A stretch of DNA of 25,393 bases from a virus. Below are positions 1 to 9,221 of this stretch, in pieces (position 1 is the first letter of the stretch; every line of letters begins with the position of its first letter). The position numbers were made by a program, and so were the translations under genes. The notes below the pieces were generated by a model, which made no database searches, was not told the origin of the DNA, and was given only the letters and a program-made list of their open reading frames with translations. The stretch is taken from IMG/VR virus record IMGVR_UViG_3300025154_000362, positions 1 to 25,393 of that record. One strand, given 5' to 3'.

Positions 1-318
1 AATACCATCCTGACCAGGCCGACGCACTTCTTCGCATCCGGCGGGCTCGTGGCTGGCGAAGCCGGCGCCGAAGCCATCATGCCCTTAAAAAAGATCGGCA
101 ATAAGCTGGGCGTGGCCTCCGATGGTTCGCGCACAGTCGTCAACGTGATCAACAACAGCGGCGCCCAGGTCGAAACCAAGCGCCGGCAGACCCAGCAGGG
201 TGAAGAGATTGACGTGATCATCGGCGCGCTGGTCGCCAACCAGATGATGACCCCCGGCACGGCCCCCAACCGAGCGATGCGCCAAAGCGGGGCGCGGCGC
301 CAACTGACGGCGAGGTAG
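1..318 (+). CDS. Tail tape-measure protein, C-terminal end (partial)
   Basis: The reading frame is already open at base 1 and ends at TAG 316-318, so only the last 105 residues are present. The segment FASGGLVAGEAGAEAIMPLK followed by a Gly/Asn-rich stretch is the typical ending of lambda-type tape-measure proteins, where a G-E-A-G-x-E-A-I-M-P-L motif is very common. Tape-measure proteins set tail length and pass through the tail tube during DNA ejection. The next gene starts four bases later and the following order (small tail protein, DUF1833, NlpC/P60, J) matches lambda H-M-L-K-J, which supports the call. ATG at 97 and a possible GTG at 49 are internal residues, not starts. The main body of the protein lies outside the window. 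Confidence 0.85.
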   Translation, partial: NTILTRPTHFFASGGLVAGEAGAEAIMPLKKIGNKLGVASDGSRTVVNVINNSGAQVETKRRQTQQGEEIDVIIGALVANQMMTPGTAPNRAMRQSGARRQLTAR

Positions 319-321
319 AAA

Positions 322-684
322 ATGGCTTCGATCACATGGCCGGCGACACTGCCGCAAGAGATGATGACCGAAGGCTACAGCCAATCGGCCGCCGACGTCG
401 CCATGCGCACCGAAATGGGTGCCGGCCCGGCCAAGGTGCGGCGCCGCTACTCTGCTGGCCCAAAGCCGGTAAAGGGCAAGATCTTTGTGACGGCCGCCCA
501 GCTGGTCACCTTCAAAACGTTTTGCACCACCACGGCCATCGGCGGAACCCTGCGCTTTAACTGGCACGATCCGGACGACGGCACGACCGCCGCAGAGATG
601 CGCTTTGTGTCGCCGCCGTCGTGGGCCCCATCGGACAATGAAGACAATTGGGAAGTCAACCTTGACTTGGAGATCATGCCGTAA
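322..684 (+). CDS. Minor tail protein (lambda gpM position)
   Basis: This 120-residue protein begins MASITWPATLPQEM and ends VNLDLEIMP. A short beta-rich protein with W-P near the start, an internal F-x-W-x-D-P-D-D segment (about residues 78-85) and a final strand E-V-N-L-x-L-E fits the small minor tail proteins directly downstream of tape-measure genes in siphoviruses, the lambda gpM position, which helps close the distal tail end. It follows the tape-measure stop by three bases, and its own stop overlaps the next start (TAATG at 682-686), so translation is probably coupled. I rely on position and general appearance, not on a diagnostic motif, so the tail assignment is firm but the exact equivalence to gpM is inferred. 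Confidence 0.72.
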   Translation: MASITWPATLPQEMMTEGYSQSAADVAMRTEMGAGPAKVRRRYSAGPKPVKGKIFVTAAQLVTFKTFCTTTAIGGTLRFNWHDPDDGTTAAEMRFVSPPSWAPSDNEDNWEVNLDLEIMP

Positions 685-1199
685 TGGCTGAACTATCCCT
701 CGCATTCCGACAAAGCGCTTACGCCCAGGAGACCGGAGACTTTCCGATCTGCCTGATCACCGTGGCGCACGAAAGCCTTGCCGAGCCGATCATGATCAGC
801 ACGGACCCGACGCAGCGGCTTGTGGAGACTGCTTCGGATATCGTTTATGGGACCATCTCAAGGGGAGGGTACTTCTACTTTTTCCCCTGCACCTTAAAGC
901 TGCCGGACGAAACCGAAGAAGGTCTCGGGCAGATCAAGCTCGAGTTCGACAACACGAACCGGGAGTATGTTTCGGCCATCCGCTCCATCGTCGGCCGGCC
1001 CGAGGTAACCGTGGAAATGGTCATGGCCAGTGACCCCGATTCGGTCGTTGCCATCTGGCCGCAGTTCCTTGTAACGCGCATCCAATACGGCCCGACCGTA
1101 TCGCTCACGATGGAAATGGAGCTGATGGTGGCCGAGCCCTTCCCCTGTATCACTTTCACGCCGGGGCGCTTCCCGGCCATGTTCGCAGGCGGCCTATGA
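684..1199 (+). CDS. DUF1833-family tail protein (lambda gpL position)
   Basis: The 171-residue product starts MAELSLAFRQSAYAQETGDF and has the hallmarks of the DUF1833 phage family: an early A-Y-A-Q-E-T segment, P-I-C-L-I-T-V near residue 22, and a C-terminal ME-M-E-L-M-V-A-E-P-F-P segment ending near P-G-R-F-P-A-M-F. Proteins of this family sit between the tape-measure or gpM-like gene and the NlpC/P60 gene and are treated as gpL-like distal tail components. The ATG overlaps the previous stop, and the stop at 1197-1199 overlaps the next start as ATGA. Full length for the family. I expect it in the virion tail tip; no enzymatic residues are apparent. Confidence 0.82.
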   Translation: MAELSLAFRQSAYAQETGDFPICLITVAHESLAEPIMISTDPTQRLVETASDIVYGTISRGGYFYFFPCTLKLPDETEEGLGQIKLEFDNTNREYVSAIRSIVGRPEVTVEMVMASDPDSVVAIWPQFLVTRIQYGPTVSLTMEMELMVAEPFPCITFTPGRFPAMFAGGL

Positions 1200-1588
1200 A
1201 GCCCTGGACTGACGAATACATAGAGATCCCCTTCGTGTGTGACGGCCGCGACCGCTCCGGCTGCGATTGCTGGGGACTCGTTCGCCTGGTCTACGCGGAA
1301 CGGCTGGGGATCAACCTGCCATCGTTTCCCGGCACACTCAAAGACGGTTCGGTCGCGTCACTCAAGAGGGCCGCACGGCTGGCCGAGCAGCAGCAGCAGA
1401 TGTGGGTCAAGGTCGCGGACCCGCAACCCTTTGACGTGATCCTCTTCGGCGCCCACGTCGGGCTTTATGTTTCCCAAACGGAAATGCTCCACATCGAGAT
1501 CGGCAAAAACTCATGCGTCCAGGACCACAACGGCCTGGAATTTAAAAGCATAAAAACCGGATACTTTCGGCATGCCAAAAGAGTGTAA
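1196..1588 (+). CDS. NlpC/P60-family tail-associated peptidase (gpK-like)
   Basis: This 130-residue protein is an NlpC/P60 cysteine peptidase domain standing alone. The nucleophile is Cys25 in CDCWGLVRLVY, the general base His87 in ILFGAHVGLYV, and the third catalytic position is probably His99 in EMLHIE. The family cleaves peptide cross-links in peptidoglycan; in tails it helps the tip cross the cell wall or is involved in tip assembly. Lambda gpK has an additional N-terminal JAB/MPN domain, which is missing here, so this is the short form. The start overlaps the upstream stop (ATGA), and the 3' end overlaps the next gene by 17 bases. It is not the lysis endolysin; its position is a tail position. 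Confidence 0.88.
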   Translation: MKPWTDEYIEIPFVCDGRDRSGCDCWGLVRLVYAERLGINLPSFPGTLKDGSVASLKRAARLAEQQQQMWVKVADPQPFDVILFGAHVGLYVSQTEMLHIEIGKNSCVQDHNGLEFKSIKTGYFRHAKRV

Positions 1589-4500
1589 AGACATACAGGT
1601 CACCACGCGGCCGCTTGCTTTTTCAGAGCCAAAGCTCTCCAGCGTGCCCGGCGGCATGACCATTGCCGAAGTGGTCCGCGATCATATGCCGGGCGTCGTG
1701 GGGGTCGTCGTCCAACTCAACGGCGAAGTGGTTCCGGCCATCGCCTGGGGCGAAGTGAAGCCGATACCCGGCGACCATCTTTTGATTTACACGGCCTTGC
1801 GCGGCGGCAGAGGCAAGAATCCGGTTGCCATGCTGCTCCAGATGGTCGTGGTGGTGGCGGCCACGGTTTACGGAGGGCCCCTCGGCGGCGCGGCTTTCGG
1901 CGCAATGAACGCGACCACGGCCGCCATCGGCTCGGCGGTTATCATGACGGCCGGCACCTTCCTTGTCCAAGCCATTGCCCCGACCAGGCCGCAGAGCAAC
2001 AAGACCTATTCTTACGAGGACAGTCAAACATACTCCCTTTCAGCCTCACGCAACACCATGGACGCGTGGGGGCCTATCCCGGTCATCTTGGGGCGACATC
2101 TTGTCTTTCCGAAGCTGGGGGCGCCGACCTATACCGAGATCGTCGGACAAGACGAATACCTGCGCATCCTCGTTATATGGGGCATCGGGCCGCTTAAAAT
2201 CTCCAATATCAAGATCGGCGACACGCCGATAAACAACTTCGACGATGTGGAGATCGAGACCCGCTACGGCTGGCCGGACGACACGCCGCTGACGCTTTTT
2301 CCATCGCAGGTGCGCCAAGATCAATACGGCATTGAAATCAGCCAGGCCTCTGGCTGGATAACTCGCTCGGCCATGGCCAACGTGGACGAATTAACGGTCG
2401 GAATCTACTTTAACGCCTTGGTGGAGATCAATCGGAAGACTGCCCAGCGAATGAGTAGGACCGTCAATCTTGAGATCAGGTATCGAGAGGTTGGCGCGTC
2501 AACTTGGACGCCACTCAACGGCACAGTAGACTACGCCGCGGGCTCGATATCCATCACAGACCCCTATATGCTCGGGGCGGACGGCCAGGGAAGTATTTAC
2601 GCATTCGCCAATGGCGCGGTCGGAAACTTCGCCTTCGGCACCATCGGCATGCTAAAGATTGCGACCTATACTTATGAGGTAGGCGACTTCATGGAGGGCT
2701 CGCAGCTTAGCTTTTCAATTACCAGCGTCACCAATCTGCCGAACTCAACCAAAACCGGGCTCGAGTGCTCGCTTTCCGGCAATACCATCAGCTACACCGC
2801 TGGGCATATAGTCTATCCGTCCATTTACTACACGGCCGCCACCCCAGAGGCCCGCAGGTTTGCTTACAACTGGAAGGTAGACCGCACGAAAGCCTATGAA
2901 GTATCGGTGCGGCGCGTGACCGCCGATAGCACCAGCGACTACATTGTGGACAAATGCTATTTGGGCAGCATCACCAGTATTAAATGCGAAAACCCGCTCA
3001 ATGTCGAAGTGCCGGTGGCATGCAGCGCGATCAGGATCAGGGCAACCGGGCAGCTTTCCGGTGTGGTCGATGAGATCAACGGCATCTGCTCCTCATACTG
3101 CCCGCGCTGGAACGGGTCCGCATGGACAACCGGGCTATCGGTGCAGCGCAACCCGGCCGCGCTTTTCCGGCATGTGCTCATGTCCTCGGCCAACGCCAAG
3201 CACCGAACTGCCGCGCAGATCCATGGCGCAGAGCTCGGCCAGGCTTACGCTCATTGCGTAACCGAGGGCTGGACCTTCGATCAGGTCCGCGATTTTACGG
3301 CAAGCGTGCCCGATACCCTAATGGATATCGCCGCAGCAATGCGCAGCTCCATTGCCATCTCAGACGGCCTCTGGTCGATGATTTGGGACCGGGCCGACCG
3401 GCCGATAGCGCAGCACATCACGCCGCGCAACTCCTGGGGATTTTCTTCGGAGAAGGTGCTGATTGATCATCCGCATGCGTTCCGCGTCAAATTTAAAAAC
3501 GAGCTGAATAATTGGGCCTGGGACGAACGGATCGTCTACGCCGACGGCTACAACGCATCGAACGCCACGCTTTTTGAATCCATCGAGTTCCCAGGCGTCA
3601 CGCATCCGGACCTGATTTACAAGCATGCGCGGTTCCACCAGGCCCAGGCGCTGCTCCGGCCGGAGTTCCCATCGGTCTATATGGACTTCGAATCTTTGGC
3701 CTGCAAAAGAGGCTCGAAGGTCGTTCTTTCGTACGATATGATGCTTATCGGAAGCGGCGCCACGGCGGGCCGGGTGAAATCTTTGACGCTGGGCACCGGA
3801 GATGACGACGGCCGGACGCTCGGCTTTGTCTCGGACGAGCTTTTCGTCATGGAGGTCGGCAAAACGTATTGCTGCCGGTTCCGGCTTGCGGACGAATCCG
3901 GATCGAGTCTTTTGCTCACGGTCTCCACGGTAGCCGGGGAAACCGACACCTTTACCTTTGTGCTCGATCCTCCGATTCTGACCACGGTAGGTCCGCAGGC
4001 CGGCGATCTTTTCAGCTTCGGCGAGGCCGGCAGCGAGACCTCCGCGTATCTCGTCCACAGCGTAAACGCTCAAAATGAGTACGTCAGAAAAATCAACCTT
4101 GTGGACGAAGCCGAAGCGATTTACAGCGCCGACACCGGGACGATCCCGGCATATGATCCCAATATCACGGCGCCCATCGATCTGACGAAACTCAAGCCCG
4201 CAGCCCCGACCATCTCCAAGATCGAATCAGGCGAAAAGGCCTTGGAGGTCTCCAACGGCGTGGCCCGGGCCCGCATCTTTGTGACCATCGCGCCGCGCTC
4301 CGGCAACATCCGCGTGCAGACCTACCGGATACGATACCGCAAGCTGGGCGAAGCGGCATGGGCGCAGGTGGATATCGAGGCAGAATCGACATCCACGGCG
4401 GTAATCAATGGCGTGGAAGAAGGCTACCATTATCAGATCCAGGCGGCGGCCATCTCCTATTATGGCGTGCGCTCGCTCTGGAGTTCGGTGATTTCCGAAC

Positions 4501-5630
4501 TGGTCATCGGGCAGACCGAGCCGCCCGATGACGTGGAAGACTTCGCGGTCAACATCATCGGCACCGACGCCCATCTATCATGGTCGCCGGTCGAAAATTA
4601 CGACCTGTCGCATTACCGTATCCGCTGGAGCCCATCTCTTTCCGGCGCGACCTGGGGAACCAGCGTCGATATTATCAAGCGCGTAGGTAAGCCGGCCACC
4701 TCTAAAACTGCTCCGGCGCTGGTTGGCACCTACATGATCAAGGCCGTGGACTTTGCCGGCAACGAGAGCGACAGCGCCGACGCGGTATCCACCAGCATCG
4801 CGCGGATTACCGGGCTCAACGTCGTGGAAACCTTCGAACAGACGCACCCGGCATGGTCCGGCACTCCGGATGGCACCGAAGAGTCATCCGAATACGGCGG
4901 CATCACCATCGCGGCGATCACCTCGGCGGGCTACACCGGGGCGGCCACGGTCCACGATGACAGCTCCGTGGAGTTCTCCGACGAGGGCGGCACGGCCTTT
5001 GACAGCGCAGACCCCACGGAGACCTCGATTGAGGTAGCCAGCGGATATTATGAGTTCGCCAGCTATGTTGACCTGCTGGGCGTTTTCACAAGCCGGCTCT
5101 CCGCATCGCTCACAATCAGCGGACAGGACATTACGGCCGACTTGTACGCCATGGGCGACCTCTATGCTGCCGGCAACCTTTACGGCGCACAGGACGGCCA
5201 ATACTCGGTCTCGCTGGAGGTGGCGACGACCAGCGACGACCCGGCAGGCACTCCGACGTGGAGCGCATGGAAAGGCTTTCTTGTCGGCGACTATACCGCC
5301 CGGGCCTACAAATTCAGAGCGAAGCTTGTCAGTTATGAACCGAACATAACGCCCATTCTGGAGGGCTTTTCGGTGTCGATCGATATGCCCGATAGGCTGG
5401 TAAGGTTCGCCGCAGAAGTCGGCACCAGCGGCGCGAGAGTCGCTTTCAGCCCCGCTTTTTACATCACGCCGGAAGTCGGCTTGAGCGTGCTCGATGGTGA
5501 AGAGGGCGACGCCTACACAATGACAAATTGGGACGAAACCGGATTTGATATTGCTTTCACCAACGGCGGCAGCGCCGTGGCGCGGGAGATTTCCGGCATC
5601 GCCCAAGCATATGGAGAACAGGAAACATGA
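1572..5630 (+). CDS. Tail tip / host-specificity protein J, with gpI-like N-terminus
   Basis: This 1352-residue protein is the central tail tip protein. Residues 1-80 resemble the small ubiquitin-like fold seen in lambda gpI. Residues 83-139 are strongly hydrophobic and Gly/Ala-rich. From residue 145 the classic gpJ core begins, with S-R-N-T-M-D-A-W-G-P-I-P-V-I-L-G-R, EYLRILVIWGIGPL and I-G-D-T-P-I. The tip attachment region is about 527-670, with R-N-S-W-G-F and VKFKNELNNW. Two fibronectin III-like modules follow at about 876-975 and 982-1075, and a variable C-terminal part presumably displays host-contact surfaces. Lambda gpJ is 1132 residues, so this one is longer, in line with an I-J fusion. 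The start is translationally coupled to the NlpC/P60 gene because no good ribosome site precedes it. The stop overlaps the fibre gene as ATGA. Confidence 0.92.
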   Translation: MPKECKDIQVTTRPLAFSEPKLSSVPGGMTIAEVVRDHMPGVVGVVVQLNGEVVPAIAWGEVKPIPGDHLLIYTALRGGRGKNPVAMLLQMVVVVAATVYGGPLGGAAFGAMNATTAAIGSAVIMTAGTFLVQAIAPTRPQSNKTYSYEDSQTYSLSASRNTMDAWGPIPVILGRHLVFPKLGAPTYTEIVGQDEYLRILVIWGIGPLKISNIKIGDTPINNFDDVEIETRYGWPDDTPLTLFPSQVRQDQYGIEISQASGWITRSAMANVDELTVGIYFNALVEINRKTAQRMSRTVNLEIRYREVGASTWTPLNGTVDYAAGSISITDPYMLGADGQGSIYAFANGAVGNFAFGTIGMLKIATYTYEVGDFMEGSQLSFSITSVTNLPNSTKTGLECSLSGNTISYTAGHIVYPSIYYTAATPEARRFAYNWKVDRTKAYEVSVRRVTADSTSDYIVDKCYLGSITSIKCENPLNVEVPVACSAIRIRATGQLSGVVDEINGICSSYCPRWNGSAWTTGLSVQRNPAALFRHVLMSSANAKHRTAAQIHGAELGQAYAHCVTEGWTFDQVRDFTASVPDTLMDIAAAMRSSIAISDGLWSMIWDRADRPIAQHITPRNSWGFSSEKVLIDHPHAFRVKFKNELNNWAWDERIVYADGYNASNATLFESIEFPGVTHPDLIYKHARFHQAQALLRPEFPSVYMDFESLACKRGSKVVLSYDMMLIGSGATAGRVKSLTLGTGDDDGRTLGFVSDELFVMEVGKTYCCRFRLADESGSSLLLTVSTVAGETDTFTFVLDPPILTTVGPQAGDLFSFGEAGSETSAYLVHSVNAQNEYVRKINLVDEAEAIYSADTGTIPAYDPNITAPIDLTKLKPAAPTISKIESGEKALEVSNGVARARIFVTIAPRSGNIRVQTYRIRYRKLGEAAWAQVDIEAESTSTAVINGVEEGYHYQIQAAAISYYGVRSLWSSVISELVIGQTEPPDDVEDFAVNIIGTDAHLSWSPVENYDLSHYRIRWSPSLSGATWGTSVDIIKRVGKPATSKTAPALVGTYMIKAVDFAGNESDSADAVSTSIARITGLNVVETFEQTHPAWSGTPDGTEESSEYGGITIAAITSAGYTGAATVHDDSSVEFSDEGGTAFDSADPTETSIEVASGYYEFASYVDLLGVFTSRLSASLTISGQDITADLYAMGDLYAAGNLYGAQDGQYSVSLEVATTSDDPAGTPTWSAWKGFLVGDYTARAYKFRAKLVSYEPNITPILEGFSVSIDMPDRLVRFAAEVGTSGARVAFSPAFYITPEVGLSVLDGEEGDAYTMTNWDETGFDIAFTNGGSAVAREISGIAQAYGEQET

Positions 5631-6607
5631 GCCAAGTAACAGCCTATACCATATCACCGGCACCGCTTGAGATGGCGCAACTCGCCACCGAACTCGAAAA
5701 CCTCTTTGCGGCCGTCGGCAGCGCGAACCGGGGCGGCACGGCGCCGGCAAATCCATTTGACGGCATGCTCTGGTGGGATACATCGCTCGACCCCGTGGAG
5801 TACTTGCAGCGCTATTCCACGACGGCCGGGTGGGTGTCTTTGCTTTCGATCAACACCACAACAGGCGCGATAACCTTTCAAGGTGCCGTGGCGGCCGACT
5901 TTGCAAAGCTGGTGGCCGTCGCCGGGACCGCGATTGTGGACACCACGACCGCGCAGAACATCGCCGGGCCGAAGACTTTTACCGATGGCCTGGTGGTCGA
6001 AGGTGGCCCGCTAAAGATATCTTCCACTTCTTCGGTGGCTCAAATTACAGGCAAAAACACGGCCAACACCGTGACGGCTATTTATGCTGGTGGCTACACC
6101 TCCGCCGGCGATTCAGGGCTTATTCAGATTTACTCCAAAGATCACGCCACGCAGGCCGGAAAAATTAGACTTTACGGCACTGACGGTTCGACGTACGCCC
6201 TTGGCGCAGAGGTGCTCACAGACGGAAAAGTCAATCTCCCGGTCGGCTTGCAGATCGATGGGGTTGATATGCCTGCACCGCCCACCTATACGTCGTTTAG
6301 CCCTGGAGGAGATTTAGCAGGGACGGTTCATATAGCAAAATATGGCAGATTAGTCACCATGACCTGGTATAGCTTGACGCACGCGAGCAGCTATACTGCT
6401 GGGTCTGCTGCTGCCGTCATACCTGCTGCATACCGACCTCATGATTGGTTTACAAATTGCTATTCTGGATCGGGCGGGGTTAATAGGCAAATAATCATAT
6501 ACGACTCTGGCCTATTTACATTCGCATATTACGACACGACCGATGGTGGCGGACATGCGGATACAAATACAGGCAATGGTTCTGTTTCTTGGGTATCCGC
6601 AAGCTAA
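5627..6607 (+). CDS. Tail fibre protein
   Basis: The product is 326 residues without a signal peptide. It starts MSQVTAYTISPAPLEMAQLA, followed by a P-F-D-G-M-L-W-W-D-T-S segment of the kind found repeatedly in phage fibre shafts. Next come beta-rich, Thr/Ser/Gly-rich sequence (Q-N-I-A-G-P-K-T-F-T-D-G, a widespread fibre-shaft phrase) and a C-terminal knob beginning about residue 220 with KYGRLVTMTW and A-V-I-P-A-A-Y-R-P. That knob pattern recurs in receptor-binding ends of tail fibres. It overlaps the J gene by four bases, as expected for a fibre attached to the tip. It is the last gene in this direction whose N-terminus looks cytoplasmic; all six inferred downstream genes carry signal peptides. 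Confidence 0.85.
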   Translation: MSQVTAYTISPAPLEMAQLATELENLFAAVGSANRGGTAPANPFDGMLWWDTSLDPVEYLQRYSTTAGWVSLLSINTTTGAITFQGAVAADFAKLVAVAGTAIVDTTTAQNIAGPKTFTDGLVVEGGPLKISSTSSVAQITGKNTANTVTAIYAGGYTSAGDSGLIQIYSKDHATQAGKIRLYGTDGSTYALGAEVLTDGKVNLPVGLQIDGVDMPAPPTYTSFSPGGDLAGTVHIAKYGRLVTMTWYSLTHASSYTAGSAAAVIPAAYRPHDWFTNCYSGSGGVNRQIIIYDSGLFTFAYYDTTDGGGHADTNTGNGSVSWVSAS

Positions 6608-6632
6608 AATAATAAACCGAAAAGGTGGCAAA

Positions 6633-7097
6633 ATGAAAAAAGCAATCACTCTTCTTCTGGCCCTGGCCCTTCTTCCCGGCATGGCTTTTGCCGCCGGATC
6701 TTCTCCGGCTACGCAATACATGCTTTCCGCCGATAAAAACCAGCTTGTGATTAAGCTGGCGTGCGTCGGAGATGCCGACAATGGGTCTATCCCTGCCAAG
6801 ACGATAAATGAGGCGGCCATCAGCGCTGGTCTGCCGAAAGAGTATCAGGCGATGGGGTTTTATCTGACCGGCGTGCATGTGGTGGTCGGGACGACCGCCC
6901 CCGATGCCGCAGACATCGCCATCACCGATGCCTTGGGAGTTACCCTTTACTCTCAGGCCAGTATTATCCCGACGAGCGGCACAGCCAAGGGCACGGTGCC
7001 GAAAGCGGAGCCGGTGAACTCGGTGCTCACGGTGACGGTGGCGAATCAGGCGACGGCGAGCGCGACCTATGACATCTACATCAAATTGGGCCGGTAA
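6633..7097 (+). CDS. Secreted small protein in the fibre module
   Basis: I start this 154-residue protein at ATG 6633, not at an upstream ATG at 6543, because AAAGGTGG at 6620-6628 sits at the right distance and the protein then opens with a textbook Sec signal: KK, a leucine-rich core and Ala-Phe-Ala before residue 21. The mature part is Ala/Thr/Val-rich and predicted all-beta. It contains YLTGVHVVVGTTAPDAADIA and ends TYDIYIKLGR, which suggests a small beta-sandwich. I do not recognise a named family. It is separated from the preceding fibre gene by 25 bases and from the next secreted protein by nine, so it belongs to the same transcript. A role as exported or surface component is inferred only from the signal peptide. 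Confidence 0.75.
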   Translation: MKKAITLLLALALLPGMAFAAGSSPATQYMLSADKNQLVIKLACVGDADNGSIPAKTINEAAISAGLPKEYQAMGFYLTGVHVVVGTTAPDAADIAITDALGVTLYSQASIIPTSGTAKGTVPKAEPVNSVLTVTVANQATASATYDIYIKLGR

Positions 7098-7106
7098 GAG
7101 GTGACC

Positions 7107-9221
7107 ATGAAAAGACTGATCTTTGTTTTCGCAATTCTGGCGGCTTGCTTCGGGCAGGCCTTCGCGCTGCCTCCTGATGGGACCGGCGGGTGGGCGGATG
7201 ATGGGACCACGACGAGCACGGATAGGGCCGTAGTTATAGGGCAAACGGGGTCTATCTCAGAAGAAACCAACACCATGACGCTGGATGACGGCGACGGCCT
7301 GCCGATTACGTTGCAAGAAATCCGCAGCGCTACAGGCGGGGCCGATACCGCAGCTATCCACGACAACCAGGCCAGTGAGATCAGTGCGATCACGGCCAAG
7401 CCTACGCCCGCCGATGCTGACTACCTGCTGATTGAGAGCGCGGCCAACTCAAACGCCAAGCGCAGCCTTACGCTTACCAACCTTTGGGCGAATTTGTTCA
7501 AAGGTAAGGCTGATGCACTCTACGAACCGGACATAACATCTTCCACCGACCTGACCGTTGGCAGCTTGACGGCATCCGGGGCTGGCGGTCTGGCCATCGG
7601 CGCTGCCGGAACTACGCTCGGCACGGCGCGCTGGTACACAAATGTTGCCGAAAACGTCTACCGCTTTGACCTCTTCGCTTCTGATTTTACACAGAATTGG
7701 GGTATTAGGTGGCAGACCGGCTATCCGCTCGAAAACGGCGGGCTTTTTACAGTCGACACCACCGGGACAGGCACTTGGAGTTACCAAGGCGTTGATCCTG
7801 GCGACCTGCTACTACTGCCCGCTGATCCCGCTGCTCATACGCTTTTCGGCTTCGACAATACGACGAACACTTACAAGCCATTTGCTATCGGCACCGGGCT
7901 TTCCTTCGACCAGGCTACCGGGACGCTTTCTTCGACGGGTGGGGTTGGCGATGACCTGGGCAGCGCGGCCTACTCCGATGTCGTGGCGCTCTGGACAACC
8001 TGCTCAAGCGGGTTTTTGAAGTATGACGGAACATGCGAAACGCCAACTGGCGCAGCACATGACGCCCTGACGCTCGGGTCCACGCTTTCCTCGATATTTA
8101 GCCTGACCGGCCAAGAACTTGGTCTGACGGCATGGCCCACGTTCAACCAGAACACGACCGGAACCGCAGCGGGGCTTACCGCGCAGTATATCGATTGGAA
8201 CGCTGCCTCTGGTGGAAACAGCATAGCGAATAAGCCGACCCTGCTGGTTATTGACAACACGCCGGACAACGGTGGGGCCGATGCTGCTGGTGAAGATTGG
8301 GCATACGATCACGTTGCAGCCGCTGACCCCCACACCGGCTATATGCTCGAAAGCAACATCGGATTTGGGGCAAGCAATTATCTACAGTTGGCGGCATCCC
8401 CTGGCACTCCTGACGGAACGAAGTTTTTAAGAGATGACGGCACCTGGCAGGCTACCGCAGGCACCGACACCATCGGGTGGGACTACACGGCGCTTACCGC
8501 CGCCCCTGCATCGCCAGTTACCGGAAAAGTCTATCGAGCCGACAATGACACCTGGGACCCAATCACCTATGACGGGACCACGGACTACTTCGTCCTTTAT
8601 ACCGGCTCGGCTTACATCGGGATCGTGGACCTGGCCGGAAACCTACTGATTGAGGGCGTTCCTCTTGCGTCGATAGACGGTCTTGGAACCGGCATCGCAA
8701 CCGCTCTTGCCGTAAACGCTGGCACGGCTGGTGCTCCAGTGATAAACGGCGGCGCTCTCGGCACGCCCTCAAGCGGCACGCTGACGAACGCCACAGGGCT
8801 TCCGTTATCTGGCCTGGTAGATTCCACATCTACGGCTATCGGCGTGGGATCGGTAAACGTCGGCCATGCCAGCGACACCACCCTTGCGAGGGCGTCTGCT
8901 GGAGTTCTTACCGTCGAGGGCGTAACTCTCACCCGCACCATCGCCAGCGGGACTTCAGCCCTCGGCACCGCAGAAATCGCAAGCGGTGCTTGTGCTACGG
9001 TTGTAACCACAGCGGCAAGTGGGGTAGCTACCACGGACGCGATCATGTGGGGATGGAATACCCGGCCAAGCCAAATCACAGGGTACGGCTATACTACGTC
9101 AGGGGCGCTTCGTATCGACGCTTACCCGACTGCGAACAACATTAACTTCGAAGTGTGCAACCAGACGGCGGGCGCAATCACTCCCGGCGCGGTGACGCTG
9201 AATTGGAGGGTTGTGCGATGA
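7107..9221 (+). CDS. Large fibre-like protein with Sec signal peptide
   Basis: This 704-residue protein combines an N-terminal Sec signal (KR, hydrophobic core, Ala-Phe-Ala ending at residue 20) with a body that looks like a tail fibre. Fibre-type phrases include LTLTNLWANLFKGKADALY (about 115-135), F-G-F-D-N-T-T-N-T-Y, PHTGYMLESNIGFGASNYLQ and GTKFLRDDGTWQ (about residue 440). The C-terminal part ending A-G-A-I-T-P-G-A-V-T-L-N-W-R-V-V-R resembles a terminal domain I associate with fibre-like proteins from uncultured phages. ATG 7107 is chosen over GTG 7101 because AGAGGTG lies just upstream of it. The stop overlaps the next start (ATGA). A signal peptide is unexpected for a cytoplasmically assembled fibre. 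Confidence 0.82.
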   Translation: MKRLIFVFAILAACFGQAFALPPDGTGGWADDGTTTSTDRAVVIGQTGSISEETNTMTLDDGDGLPITLQEIRSATGGADTAAIHDNQASEISAITAKPTPADADYLLIESAANSNAKRSLTLTNLWANLFKGKADALYEPDITSSTDLTVGSLTASGAGGLAIGAAGTTLGTARWYTNVAENVYRFDLFASDFTQNWGIRWQTGYPLENGGLFTVDTTGTGTWSYQGVDPGDLLLLPADPAAHTLFGFDNTTNTYKPFAIGTGLSFDQATGTLSSTGGVGDDLGSAAYSDVVALWTTCSSGFLKYDGTCETPTGAAHDALTLGSTLSSIFSLTGQELGLTAWPTFNQNTTGTAAGLTAQYIDWNAASGGNSIANKPTLLVIDNTPDNGGADAAGEDWAYDHVAAADPHTGYMLESNIGFGASNYLQLAASPGTPDGTKFLRDDGTWQATAGTDTIGWDYTALTAAPASPVTGKVYRADNDTWDPITYDGTTDYFVLYTGSAYIGIVDLAGNLLIEGVPLASIDGLGTGIATALAVNAGTAGAPVINGGALGTPSSGTLTNATGLPLSGLVDSTSTAIGVGSVNVGHASDTTLARASAGVLTVEGVTLTRTIASGTSALGTAEIASGACATVVTTAASGVATTDAIMWGWNTRPSQITGYGYTTSGALRIDAYPTANNINFEVCNQTAGAITPGAVTLNWRVVR

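Noticed and set aside
4884-5783. Antisense open frame of 299 codons opposite the J and fibre genes
   Set aside because: It spans the overlap of two well-supported genes, with Arg/Cys-rich composition typical of shadow frames.
6543-6632. Upstream ATG start for the 6633 gene
   Set aside because: The extra residues overlap the fibre gene and would put the signal peptide internally; AAAGGTGG supports ATG 6633.
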